64,000 nt of DNA, taken from positions 1 to 64,000 of the forward strand of contig ONZQ02000010.1 in assembly GCA_900312665.1 (NCBI GenBank). Direction: 5' to 3'. A program made the position numbers and the translations under genes. The stretch comes from Cephalotrichum gorgonifer (lineage: Eukaryota; Ascomycota; Sordariomycetes; Microascales; Microascaceae). Shown here in pieces: positions 1 to 9,942 of this stretch (within the stretch, counting starts at the first letter, position 1; every line of letters begins with the position of its first letter). The notes under the pieces were generated by a model, which was not told the origin of the DNA, ran no database searches, and saw only the letters and a program-made list of their open reading frames with translations.

Positions 1-188
1 AGATTAATTAAATATAAATTCTTCTTTATATAACCTTTTACTTTTTATCTTACATTATATTTAATAGATCTATAGCTATATATAATGTAAAGTATAGTAT
101 AGACTAGATTTATTAGTCCTATATTATACCAACTATATAGAGTAATCGCTATAATGAAAACCTGCAACAAACTAGTATATGTCCTTCT
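1..188. other. AT-rich edge block, no gene
   Basis: This stretch is dominated by A and T (runs of TATA, ATTA, TTTAT), while the DNA from about 190 onward is GC-balanced like the rest of the window. No frame or RNA is recognisable. In filamentous ascomycetes such sharp shifts often mark repeat DNA degraded by repeat-induced point mutation. Only the edge is visible, so that origin is an inference. The change coincides with the 3' end of the first gene. Confidence 0.5.
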
Positions 189-1028
189 CTAATCATTCCC
201 AGCCCTGTTCCTTAGGTCCCATAGCCCATTTGCCGGGGCACCTACTGCTCGTGACTCTGCCTCACCCGACTCCTCGTGGTTCTTAAGCACCACTTCCTCG
301 TTCTGGAAGGATGCGCCCATCCGCTTATAGTATCCCGTCACAGCAACACAGCTACTGACGATAAAGTCGACTCCACCACTCTCATCGGCCAGATCACCCT
401 TGAAAACATCAAGGGCCCCTACTTCCGCTCCGTGGCTGGCCTTGGTTCCCTGGACGGTATATGTGAACCTGGCGATAGTAAAATCGTAGGCGTCCCGCTT
501 GAGGATGAAAGCGTACGGCGACTCGTGCAAGTTCCAACTGTAGGCAATCCCGTCCCTGATAATTACCCAGGTATAGTGAAGCTTGCTTTGTATCTGGTAA
601 AGCGGCGATGTGATCCCCGAGGTCGATCTCGAGTCAGTCGGACTTGTCACCATCCGCAGTGTCGCACCTGGCCACTCAGATTGATGGTGAAACATCACGC
701 TCGCAATGCCGCTCCTCGACCCATCGTGCTGCACGCGAATCAAGGATATATCGGGCCGTTTTGAGAAGAAACTCATAGACGACTTGGTCTCGACTTCGTA
801 TGACACGGACCACGTAGGGCTGAACTGAACGAGGGCCATTCGCTTTTTGTTCTCCTGACGCATATGATACGTGACGGTCGGCGTGTGGAATCCGCCGACT
901 TCGTACTGAGGCAGGATCTTGTTTCCGGGCTCTGACCCCTCGGATCCTTCCCCAGTTTGGTAGGCAGGGAGATTATTCTCTCCCCTAGGGCTTGTCAGCT
1001 GCGAAGGAGACACCGGGTTCTTCACCAT
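189..1028 (-). CDS. Uncharacterised fungal protein, beta-rich, tubby-C-terminal-like fold suspected
   Basis: A single-exon frame of 279 residues starts at the ATG at 1028 and has a TAA-type stop at 189. The first ~50 residues are low-complexity and polar (Pro, Ser, Gly). The rest alternates hydrophobic and polar residues, as in a beta-barrel, and includes the segments FHHQSEWPGATLRM and YTWVIIRDGIAYSWNL. Near residues 225-240 a hydrophobic stretch, VDFIVSSCVAVTGYYKRMG, resembles the buried C-terminal helix of tubby/LURP-one/scramblase folds. That fold assignment is by eye and uncertain. No catalytic motif, signal peptide or membrane span is evident. The gene is followed closely, on the same strand, by the ENA ATPase upstream at 1303-4969. 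Function is unknown. Confidence 0.75.
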   Translation of the reverse strand: MVKNPVSPSQLTSPRGENNLPAYQTGEGSEGSEPGNKILPQYEVGGFHTPTVTYHMRQENKKRMALVQFSPTWSVSYEVETKSSMSFFSKRPDISLIRVQHDGSRSGIASVMFHHQSEWPGATLRMVTSPTDSRSTSGITSPLYQIQSKLHYTWVIIRDGIAYSWNLHESPYAFILKRDAYDFTIARFTYTVQGTKASHGAEVGALDVFKGDLADESGGVDFIVSSCVAVTGYYKRMGASFQNEEVVLKNHEESGEAESRAVGAPANGLWDLRNRAGND

Positions 1029-1302
1029 GATGATTCCTATGTCGCATTGCTGGGGTGAGGAGAAGGAAGCAGGGAGAGTGCCCCTCCCATTTGAGCATCA
1101 CCCTGTGAGCTGGACGACCGATGGGGCTGTGCAGCTTTCCATCATTCTTGTCAGCTTCACCCAGTCCTACTATGGCTAATCATATATCTCGTATAGTATT
1201 TCCCGGACACTACTCATTTGCATGTATTATTGAGGCTGCTATATGCATTATCACTCCTCTGTCGCTGGGAGCACAAATATACTATATATAGACAACAAAG
1301 AA

Positions 1303-4300
1303 CTACGCCCCAGCGCCGTCTTTTCCAGATGTTCCAGTGATGGCCATTTCCACACCACCCTCTGTTTTTTGATGCTTGAGAACTCCGCCTCTCGACTTGG
1401 ACTCACCCGTGTCCGTCCGGCCGAGGCTTTTCCAGCTCTTGAAACTCGTTGCTGTGAATGTCCGCATGAAACCTTTCCCACCCTCGGCCTCGCCACCTTG
1501 CTTGAAATACCCCGTTGTCACAGGGCGGTCCTCGAGAAGACAATACGCCCTCTTCACGAACTTCCACCCCTCTACCCCGAGGACATAGAGTATCGTGAAC
1601 CCAACTACAACTCCCCATTCCCAACTTATTGCTGTGTGCTTGAAAACGTTCGTGTTGAGGACCGGGATGTACACGACCGGGAAAACGGACAGCGTGGCGA
1701 TCACTACGGACCAGAATAGGAACTGGTTGTCGTATAGGTCTTGGAACAATGGGAACTTTCGATCGTCGTTGGGGTGGAGACGGAAGAGTGACCGCCGAAG
1801 ATCCTTGAACTCCCAGGCTGACAAGAGGATAAGCCAAGTCAACTCGGCAAATACTGCGGCACGGGCCCGAAAGACGGCCTCACATGAGTCCGAGTATTCC
1901 TTGTTGCAGTCTCTTCCCAGACTACCGCCATTTGCGCCGTAGACAATGATGATAAATGTGGCCAGGGTGAGTGACCCCATGATGAAGCCGTAAACAATCA
2001 TGTCTGCCAGAATCTGGTTGGTAAAGACACCACGGTTCTTATCCTGGGGGGGCTTGGACATAACGTTCCTCGCCGGTGGTTCACGGCCGAGCCCGAATGC
2101 CGGGAATGACGATGTAATCATGTTAATCCAGAGGATTTCGAGTGGTGAGATGGGAAAAACGGAGTAGCCAGAGCTGTCGCGAAACGCCAACCCCGCGACG
2201 AGAAGAATCACCTCTCCCACATTCGAACTCAACAGGTGGAGGATAAACTTCTGAATATTGTCAAACATACGACGGCCCTCTCGGATGCCCGCCACGATGG
2301 AGTTGAACTTGTCATCGGCGAGAACAATTTTTGCTGCCGACTTTGCCACGTCCGAGCCACTCCCCATCGCGATGCCAACGTCGGCCCGGGAGAGGGACGG
2401 AGCGTCATTTACGCCGTCACCAGTCATGGCCATGAAGGCATTTCGACGGCGGAGTGCCTCGATCATACGAGTCTTGGTATCTGGAGCGCAGCGGGCGATG
2501 ACTAGCGGGAGTTCGTCCAGGGCGTCAACCTCGGCATCCGTCATCCGATCAAAATCTGTCGCTATTTGGACGATGGACGACGCCATGGACGGTGGCAGAG
2601 TCGACAAGTTCCTCGGGATGATACCGACCTCCTTGGCGATAGCCTTTGCAGTCTCAGGGTGGTCGCCTGTCAACATGTGGACCTTGATCCCCGCGGAGGA
2701 GCATTCCGATATGGACGGCTTGGTCTCGCGGCGAGGTGGGTCGTATATGCCAGCCAGGCCGAGAAGCGTCAGTCGGGACTCCACCTTTTTTCGTAGCGCT
2801 GTATCGACATCATCCGACTCAGGTGACTGACGAAGGGTGAATTTCCCATCCCATTCGCGGTACGCAATTGCCAGGACGCGCTGCCCCTGGGAGGCTAGTT
2901 TCGTGGTTTGCTCCGCTGCCGCGGCCCGCACCTCATCCGTCATATCCCTGCGATCATCACCATAGCCCACGTGGCCACATAGCTCGAGAACCCGTTCAAC
3001 AGCCCCCTTGGTAAATACAAGGCTATTTCCGTGACCCAGTGGGTCGGCCATGTCGTCAGGAGCGTCGTAGATGACGGACATACGCTTGATGGAACTATCA
3101 AACGGGAACTCAGCAACCTCCTTCCAACCCATCGCCACAAGTGACTTCTTCCCGAGCCTGAAGCGGTGGGAGAAAACCTGCAGCGCTATCTCCGTTGGCT
3201 CTCCGGTGGTCTGCCAGCGGCGTACCGTCTCATCAAACCTCACGGTGGCAAGATTGCACAGGGCGGATGAGAGTAAAAAGGCCCGGAGCCCCGGCGTAAT
3301 CTCAGCGGGCACTCCTTCACCAGTTCTATCCGGACTCTTGGGGCTGAGCTTTTCTGCGGGAATGTCGAAGGTCAGCGCCGCTGCGCTTCTCTCTAGGTCG
3401 AAATCACGCCTCTCTGGCTCAGGAAGCCCGGCATCACTCTTCCTGTCTTCGGAGTAGGTGACCACCCCCTCAGTTGGATCGTCCGGGTGCCGTGTTTCCT
3501 TCACGCTGTAGATGTGAACCATTGGGAGCCAGACAGTTCTCACAATCATGGCTCCCTGAGTAAGCGTCCCTGTCTTGTCCGAACAGATGTTTGTGACACC
3601 ACCCAAGGCCTCCAGGGCGGACAAATCTCTTACCACCACGTTGGCCTTGCTCATGACCGACACGGCAACAACCATTGTGAGTGTTAGGACGCTTCGTATC
3701 AGGGGTCAGCAAACTACTCGACGCGATTCTTTTCGGCTAGGCGGGAGGAGTTGTATGGGTCTGGGGCGTTGGGGTGGCAGTGGAAGTGAACAGAGAATAC
3801 TTCTTACGCGACAAGAGATTCCGGGATAATGGCAATCCCCAGGGAGGTTGCATATATGACGACTTCGGTGGGCAGGTCGAACCGATTCACTGCAAACACC
3901 ACCACGGCCAAGAGTAGGGCACACCCAAAGAGGATATAGGCAAGCAACGCAAGCTTCCTCTGCAAGGGAGTTCCCTCGGTCAAGCCAAGGAACTTGCCAA
4001 CAATGTCGTATATGCGTTTGGACAGGCCAATTACAGGCTGCCGCTTGCCATACTTCTTCCAGTTCATCGACCTCCCGGCCTTGCGTTTTTTTTTACTCGT
4101 CGATGCTGCGATCTTGCCGACTTCCGTCGCCATTCCGGTAGCGACGACGATGCCCCGCCCACGGCCCTTTCTCACGATTGTGGTCGCGTATGCGATGTTA
4201 GTTCTGTCTCCTATGCCCACTTCATGTTCGGACATTGCCTGGTTCGCCGTTCCGGGGATGAAGATGTCGTTGAGGACGGTCTTCTCAACAGGAGCGGCCT

Positions 4301-4969
4301 CACCGGTAAGGGAGGACTCGTCGCACGACAGGTTCATGGCCTCGAACATACGAAGGTCGGCAGGGATAGTGTCTCCCATCTTCAAAAGAACTATATCGCC
4401 GGGGACTACTTCCGCGCTTCGGGAAAGTTAGCATCACACTGAGGTGGTGGTAGTCTGCTCCTCCAGAACATACTTGGGAATTACCGAGGTGTTTCCATTC
4501 CTCAGAACCATGGCACTGGGGGACGAAAGAGCTCTGAGCGAGTCCATTCGCTTCTCAGCACGATACTCTTGCCAGAAGCCTATGACGACATTGAGGATGA
4601 TGACGAAGGTCACAACCCCCCCTTCGATCCAGTCTTTGAAGGCGTAGCTTAAGACCATGACAAATAGTAAAACCTAGGAGCTTGTTTAGTATGTATATTC
4701 TCCCCGCTGTGCATGCTTTGGAGGGGATATAAGAAAAGGGAGAAGAAGGGGGGGTTATTCCCTACGAGGATCATGGCATTGAGGATTTGTTTGCTCAGGA
4801 TAGTGTGCCAAGAGACACCGCCTCCGACATCCAGCTCATTTCGTGGATATTTTTGCTGCAATTTGATAACTGATGCCGTGAGCAATCCTTCTTCAGTGTC
4901 AGTACCGAGAGACCTGGCGGTCTCCGATACCGACAGAAGGAATGGATGCTTTGGAAACTCGACTGACAT
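1303..4969 (-). CDS. ENA1: ENA-type Na+/K+-exporting P-type ATPase (type IID)
   Basis: The gene has four exons: 4969-4766, 4673-4474, 4416-3808 and 3691-1303, giving 1133 residues. Junctions keep frame (GTAGGG, GTATGT and GTAAGA donors; a TGCTAAC branch in intron 2). Order of parts: cytosolic N-terminus, M1-M2 (ILVLLFVMVLSYAF...), actuator loop with LTGEAAPVEK, M4 with IPESLVAVLTLT, phosphorylation motif ICSDKTGTLTQG with Asp376, nucleotide-binding domain, MLTGDHPET, hinge MTGDGVNDAPSL, then C-terminal spans. The segment FRARAAVFAELTWLILLSAWE is typical of fungal ENA pumps. The family exports Na+ or K+ from the cytosol at high salt or alkaline pH. The actuator loop reads TGEA rather than the usual TGES. 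The start was chosen as the only ATG giving the conserved N-terminus. An ENA assignment is favoured over SERCA or PMCA. Confidence 0.93.
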
Positions 4970-6395
4970 GGCAGAGGTACGCCGTACCCTTTGTTGGCCC
5001 GTCGGTGACAGAAAAGGTCGAAGTGTCTTTGGAAACAGGGAGACAATACGTCGGGGACAAGATCCGGTATGGAATATTCTCACGCAAGAACGAGCAAACG
5101 CGGGTGGTTTGCATGGAAAGGCGCAACAGACGATAAATGATGTGCTAGGACAGCTACTCACGATGTTAGTTTCGCGTGAAAACAGGGAAGATTCTATACC
5201 TAGCAGCAGGGAACAACTCGTACTTATAGGCGAGAAGCATTGTGATCCAGGCATTCTCTTAGAAGGTGCATTCTTGGCAAGGTTTCAACAATCAGGCGCG
5301 GTGTTGAAGTGTAGGTAGCGAGTAAGCCGACCAGTACCAGTACTTGGAGTGATGGCATGTAGGTAGCTGTGCTCCAGTCTCCAGGGTATGAAGGTGAGCG
5401 GACCTTCGTACACGGACGGGACTCCGTAGGCAGTCCCCCCCACGGCATGCTTGCTTGCGGGGTATAAATGGATATCGCCACTCTTGGCGCGGCTAGTCAC
5501 ATTGATGGCATGGATATGGGCATGGATAAACGGGCCAAGACCACACTGGTATAATACCTGTGTCGCGATGCCAAGTTAAGGATGTGTTGGGCAACAAGTT
5601 ATTGCTAAATGTTAATGCACCCCGCCAATTGGAGTATGATATTTTAGTCTCGGCAGCTACACTAGCGTCTTGGCTACAGCGCCGGATGCAAGCCGGAGTC
5701 CGCTCCGGGGTCGTCACCGCTTGGTTCCGATGTAGTAATACCTGTACAAGTATTCATCTTCGTATGATACCTCAGATCTTGGAAGGTGGATGCTCAAATC
5801 TAGACCGAGCGAGTGTCAGGGGTATTATCGGAGACGGGACTTCTGATGTCTTTCTAGATGGGCTACCAGCGGACTGAGTCTACTCCGGTCCGTCCCTTCC
5901 GAGGGCAGTGACCTGTGAGGAAAGTACTCCTGAGGGCAGTTACCTTTGCATTCACATTGTGGTGCCTAGCCCTAGTTGTCTCCTAGTATCAGGCCGGTGG
6001 TGTTATTCGAGGGAAGGCTCGCCCGTGAGAGTCAGAAATGTTATTCCAAGGAAGGCATACCCGAGGGATCCAGAAGCGTCCCTCAAGGGAAGGCATTCCC
6101 GAGGGATCGAGTGGTGTTCTTGGAAGGAAGGTATACCCGAGGGATCTAGAGTGTCCTTCAAAGGAAGTCATACCCGAGGGACCCAGAAATGTTCTCCAAA
6201 GGAAGGCACGACTCCTGGTGTTTGTTGCCTTTGATAGCCACCGCTCGCTCCTACTTCACTCAAGCTGGGCCTCCCACTACCCTGCGCACGCCGTTGCCAA
6301 TACCATTCCGTTCTGTAACCTCCGGGACCCTAAAACTTGCGTCTCTTCATAGTTTCACGATCTGAGATACCATTAGCATCCAAAAATCAACAGTA
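4970..6395. other. Intergenic, ENA upstream region
   Basis: This 1.4-kb gap lies between the divergently oriented ENA ATPase and the KH-like gene. No frame with protein-like content or credible splice chain was found. It contains the 38-bp tandem repeat at 5999-6215. The ENA promoter should lie at its left end. Confidence 0.6.
5999..6215. repeat. Degenerate 38-bp tandem repeat, ~5-6 copies
   Basis: Units begin at 6034, 6072, 6110, 6148 (37 bp) and 6185 (truncated), with a more diverged copy from 5999. The conserved core is GGAAGGCATACCCGAGGGAT. A 38-bp period is not a multiple of three, so the array reads through all frames and is unlikely to be coding. Copies differ by several substitutions, which points to an old array. 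It sits 180 bp upstream of the KH-like gene start. Confidence 0.85.
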
Positions 6396-8103
6396 ATGGC
6401 TCCCCACGAACCCAACATGGGAATGGATACCAGTGCCCACATGTCTACCCCATTTAAAGGACGGGGTCCAAGCGAGAGAACTACGGCCACATCGGGAATC
6501 GCCAGGCGTGACGACCCATCCTACCTCACCGTGCAGTCGAACCCACATGCAACCCCATTACCCTCCCTTCCACCATGCGCTCCACGCTAATCTCTGTCCT
6601 CTTAGGCGTATGTCGTGCTCCCTGGTGACCTGAAGATGCCTATTTCCATCTCGGGCGATTCCTTCAGGTTTTCTAGCAAAATTCAGTCATCGTGCAAGGT
6701 GTATCATGAGTGTGATGGAGATGACACAGCTATTCGCATAATTGGGAAGTCCCCAGCTTATCTCCAGGCCGCTATCAAGGAGATCAATGATGTGATTCGG
6801 GGGCATCGGACGAAAGAAGCAAGCGGTCACCAACACCTCCTAGTCCAGCCGCCGAACGGACCTTCATATGCCGACGGCGTCATCCTCGTCCATTCCAACA
6901 GTACCTCCCAGGAGGGCTCGCGACCCATATTCCAGCCTCGAGGGCAAGAGTTGGCAACCCCTATTCCCGACTTCACGCCTTCTTGCCATGAGCAGAAGGT
7001 TGCGGACCTCTTCCGGGACTCGATGAGTACACTTCAAGCCATGGGCTGCAACCTGAGGATGCGGGCCAACTTTGGCTTCCTCAAGCTTCGCCAGCAGCGT
7101 AGAGCGCCACCCGAGTACGATCTGCGGCAATTTGTCGAGATTTCCAATCGGTTTCCGAGTCGTGCTGTAACGTGGCTGGACACGAGGTATTCCGAATCCC
7201 CTTCCCGCCCACCCATCCCCCCCTCTGGGGAGCGCGTTATATATTGCCATGGCTGACGTGCTGAACCAATAGCTTGCGTCCTGGGGTTGATGGGTCGAAA
7301 ATCGTGAGTCACTTTATCTCGAGTTTCTCGACGCACCAGGGCAGCAGCACTTTGGTTGGTGTCAGCTACGATACCTACCACACTCTTACCTTGCTCTCGC
7401 CGGACAAACGGATAGAGGCCACCATAATTCACGCGGTGGATAAAGGTGGCGTGGTTCGCCAGCGCCTTGCAAATGTGGAAATGTTTCGTCGGAGCTGGAA
7501 GCGACTTGACCTGATCTCTGCAAGCCCTCACATGTAACTCCTCCTCTTGGGTGCTCACCATGCAGCATACTTCATGTTTACACAGATACTGATACATGTC
7601 AATCTAGGAGACACGATTGGAACATAGAAGTCGTCGTAAAGGAACCTGTGCGGCCAAAGCCGTCCTGGCTCGACGTCCTGGGACAACGAGTGTCACTGTC
7701 AGCGCCACCGGGTGAGGATGCGTTCTCGCACAGCCCGAGACTGAAGATCGGATTAATTCCAGAGCTTGAAGGGAGCATTCAGAATACCGCCCTAGAAACA
7801 TCTGTCAGTGTGCGGTATCCGGGTACGCCATACGACGTCAATGTCAGCGCAACTAGGTCGTGGCTAGGTACCAGCACAAACACCAGTTCTGACCCGGTGT
7901 GTACCATTTCCGTGCGTGGCGTGCATTGGGATGAGAGGATGACCTCCGTAGGGTCATGGAAGCAGGGAAACCGGGGACCAGAGCTCGAAAGTGTCTTTGC
8001 GGAAGGTGAAGCAAGCTTTAGGGATGGATTTGTCAAATTTGTCCAATGTGTTATCAGGTCGCAGATGATTTTAGACGAGATATATGACACAATCAAGGGG
8101 TAG
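6396..8103 (+). CDS. Uncharacterised fungal protein with KH-like N-terminal segment
   Basis: There are four exons: 6396-6530, 6606-7186, 7273-7533 and 7608-8103, giving 490 residues. Intron 1 has a weak donor (GTGCAG) but a good branch (CGCTAAT) and acceptor (CTTAG). Introns 2 and 3 use GTATTC and GTAACT. Phases are consistent throughout. After a polar 45-residue lead the protein reads AYVVLPGDLKMPISI, then a KH-like stretch IRIIGKSPAYLQAAIKEIND (about residues 80-105). The rest is mixed alpha/beta with no catalytic motif. Similar proteins of unknown function with KH-related domains occur in ascomycetes, and RNA binding is an inference. No signal peptide is present. The gene ends convergently with prefoldin subunit 5. 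Intron 1 is the least certain junction. Confidence 0.8.
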
Positions 8104-8489
8104 GAAGGAGTGTCCGGCGTCTCTCTGTCAAGCCAGGATAGAGTAGTAGGGAGGCGACTTGTTTCCCTGCCGCCATCCCATCGGCTCTTCAACTTCCTGT
8201 TTCATAGCTCACCCTCGGTGGCCTCGTTCTTTCCACATGTATCTACCAAGTGATCCAGGGGAGGTGGGTGATGAATAAGACAATGAATTAAAACCCCTTG
8301 ACATATGCGACGTGGCTATGGGAGGGCTTTGGCCATGCACAGGCCCCTGGCGGAGCGTGGGTTGACTTGCAAGGTAGATCGGGGCTAGTACGTACACTCC
8401 CCCCCCGGGGCCAGCCCAACTGACCTCAGTAGAGGAGGAAGCTAGGCCTTGCTTCCCGACGGGGCCCAGCCCACCAAGGCACATGTTAT
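8104..8489. other. Convergent intergenic spacer
   Basis: These 386 bp hold the facing 3' ends of the KH-like gene and prefoldin subunit 5. A short C/G-rich stretch (CCCCCCCGGGGCC at about 8400) is the only structure seen. No gene. Confidence 0.6.
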
Positions 8490-9307
8490 CTATCCTTCTT
8501 GCGGTGTGGCCGTGGTCATCTTCTTCCGGATGACTGTATTTCGATGGGTTAGTACAGGGCCTGGCTAGTTATATAGCACGGGGGTACATACCATCATCAA
8601 TTGAACGAATATTGTTAGTCTTCTCCTGCAGGACAGCCTCAATTTCCTGTAGGGTTTTTGCTAGTCCCTCCACCTTGGACTGATAGAAGACTTTGGCATC
8701 ATCAGCGCGCTGCTTGCGAGGTTAGCATTTCGAACCTAGCACGGGTTGGGGGGAAGGGGGGGTTGGAGGTTAGTTCACGACCTTTTGCACTAGATATCCT
8801 GTCCCGATGTCCACCATGACCTGGTCGCTCTGTGGTATCTCCCCGCGGACATAGAGTGAGTTGGTGAGGGGCACAAGGACGGATTGGGGTTCTACATGAG
8901 ATCCGTCAGCTCACTTGCGGGCAGGGGGGAGAGGGGGAATGGGAGAGAGAGGGCGGAGGAAAAGGGTGGGATGCCGCGAACAGCTTTATATCATACCTCC
9001 CGAGGAGAGCGTTCTAGTCTGTACGCAGCGGAGACACTCCCTGAACTTCGCTTGGGCAGCATGGAGCTGGGCGAAGGAACTTCCGAGATGTTCAACCTCT
9101 TCTTCGATCTGCTTCTTGACCTGGGAGAGCTGCTCGATGCCCAAGCTGTCAATATTGACTAAGTAGTAGGGAGGCGAGAGTTATAATGTTACAATTACTG
9201 CTCAAACGGATCTCTTGCGGGGCTAAATTTTTTTTGGCGGGGGAGGGGGGAAAGGGATGTTCTGAGGTCTGCCTACCTTTGCTACCCTCGTTTGACTGAG
9301 ATGCCAT
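8490..9307 (-). CDS. GIM5: Prefoldin subunit 5 (alpha-class)
   Basis: Five exons (9307-9277, 9158-8997, 8891-8782, 8709-8592, 8533-8490) encode 154 residues. All phases match, and branch points TGCTAAC and TACTAAC precede acceptors 3 and 4. The protein begins MASQSNEGSK, followed by VNIDSLGIEQLSQVKKQIEE, the N-terminal coiled-coil helix. Next comes the beta-hairpin core (VLVPLTNSLYVRGEI, VMVDIGTGYLVQK) and a second coiled coil (DDAKVFYQSKVEGLAKTLQE). This order is characteristic of alpha-class prefoldins and closest to Pfd5/Gim5. Prefoldin is a cytosolic hexamer that passes unfolded actin and tubulin to the chaperonin CCT. Length is normal for the family. The exon 3 donor (GTCGTG) is unusual. 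Four introns in a 465-nt CDS is dense. Confidence 0.92.
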
Positions 9308-9942
9308 GTTGATATCGCTGCTGGAGGGTTTTCTTAATAGTGCCTAAAAAGTACGAGTTCGCGGGGCGAGGCGGCCGGTCACACAGGTGATAGATTGACT
9401 CTCTTTATCCTGCTTGCTCTACAGAGAGCCTGTGATACTAGGCCAGAGTAGCACTTGGAGGTGTCGGGGCATGAAATTTAGGTACACGGTTGGGGAATGC
9501 TTGTGTCGCTAAATTAAACACAGAGTCTTCTTGCCTTCTCCGCATGGTGGTTGCGTTAGCTAGGTGGGCGGGTGTGTGGTGAATGGTGAGTCAGCCAGCG
9601 CATATTGGAGCCAGATACAAGTTGGGCGACGACAAACGACACACGACACCAACCTGACATTCAAACACAGTAAGAAGATGGTGGCCGGGGGGGTTTGAGC
9701 AGTATGTAAATCAATTTAACGATGATATATCTATATGCGCTCCATGATGTTTATGCAAACTGGCTATATATACATATTGTACACTGTAAATTGTACATTG
9801 TGCAACCAATTCCGATTCCGATTCCGATTCCGATTCCAAGTGCATCGTGGAGACCCAACCGAGACTGTCGCGGCATCATCCTACCAGCGTAGATATATAT
9901 GCCTGGACTCCTTCTGACCGCGGTCGGGGGCACTAGGCCCTA
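9308..9942. other. Intergenic, no gene seen
   Basis: This is the upstream region of prefoldin subunit 5 and the downstream region of mitochondrial prolyl-tRNA synthetase. It holds the hexanucleotide repeat at 9809-9837 and a TATA-rich patch near 9720-9770. Confidence 0.55.
9809..9837. repeat. Hexanucleotide microsatellite (ATTCCG)4.8
   Basis: Four full ATTCCG units and a partial fifth run without interruption, about 105 bp downstream of the prolyl-tRNA synthetase stop codon. Confidence 0.95.

Noticed and set aside
276..764. 162-codon plus-strand frame overlapping the first gene
   Set aside because: It is the antisense shadow of the 279-aa minus-strand gene and lacks protein-like composition.
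5908..6352. Overlapping frames through the 38-bp repeat giving Arg/Gly/Glu-rich repeats
   Set aside because: The 38-bp period shifts frame each copy, so these are by-products of the tandem repeat.
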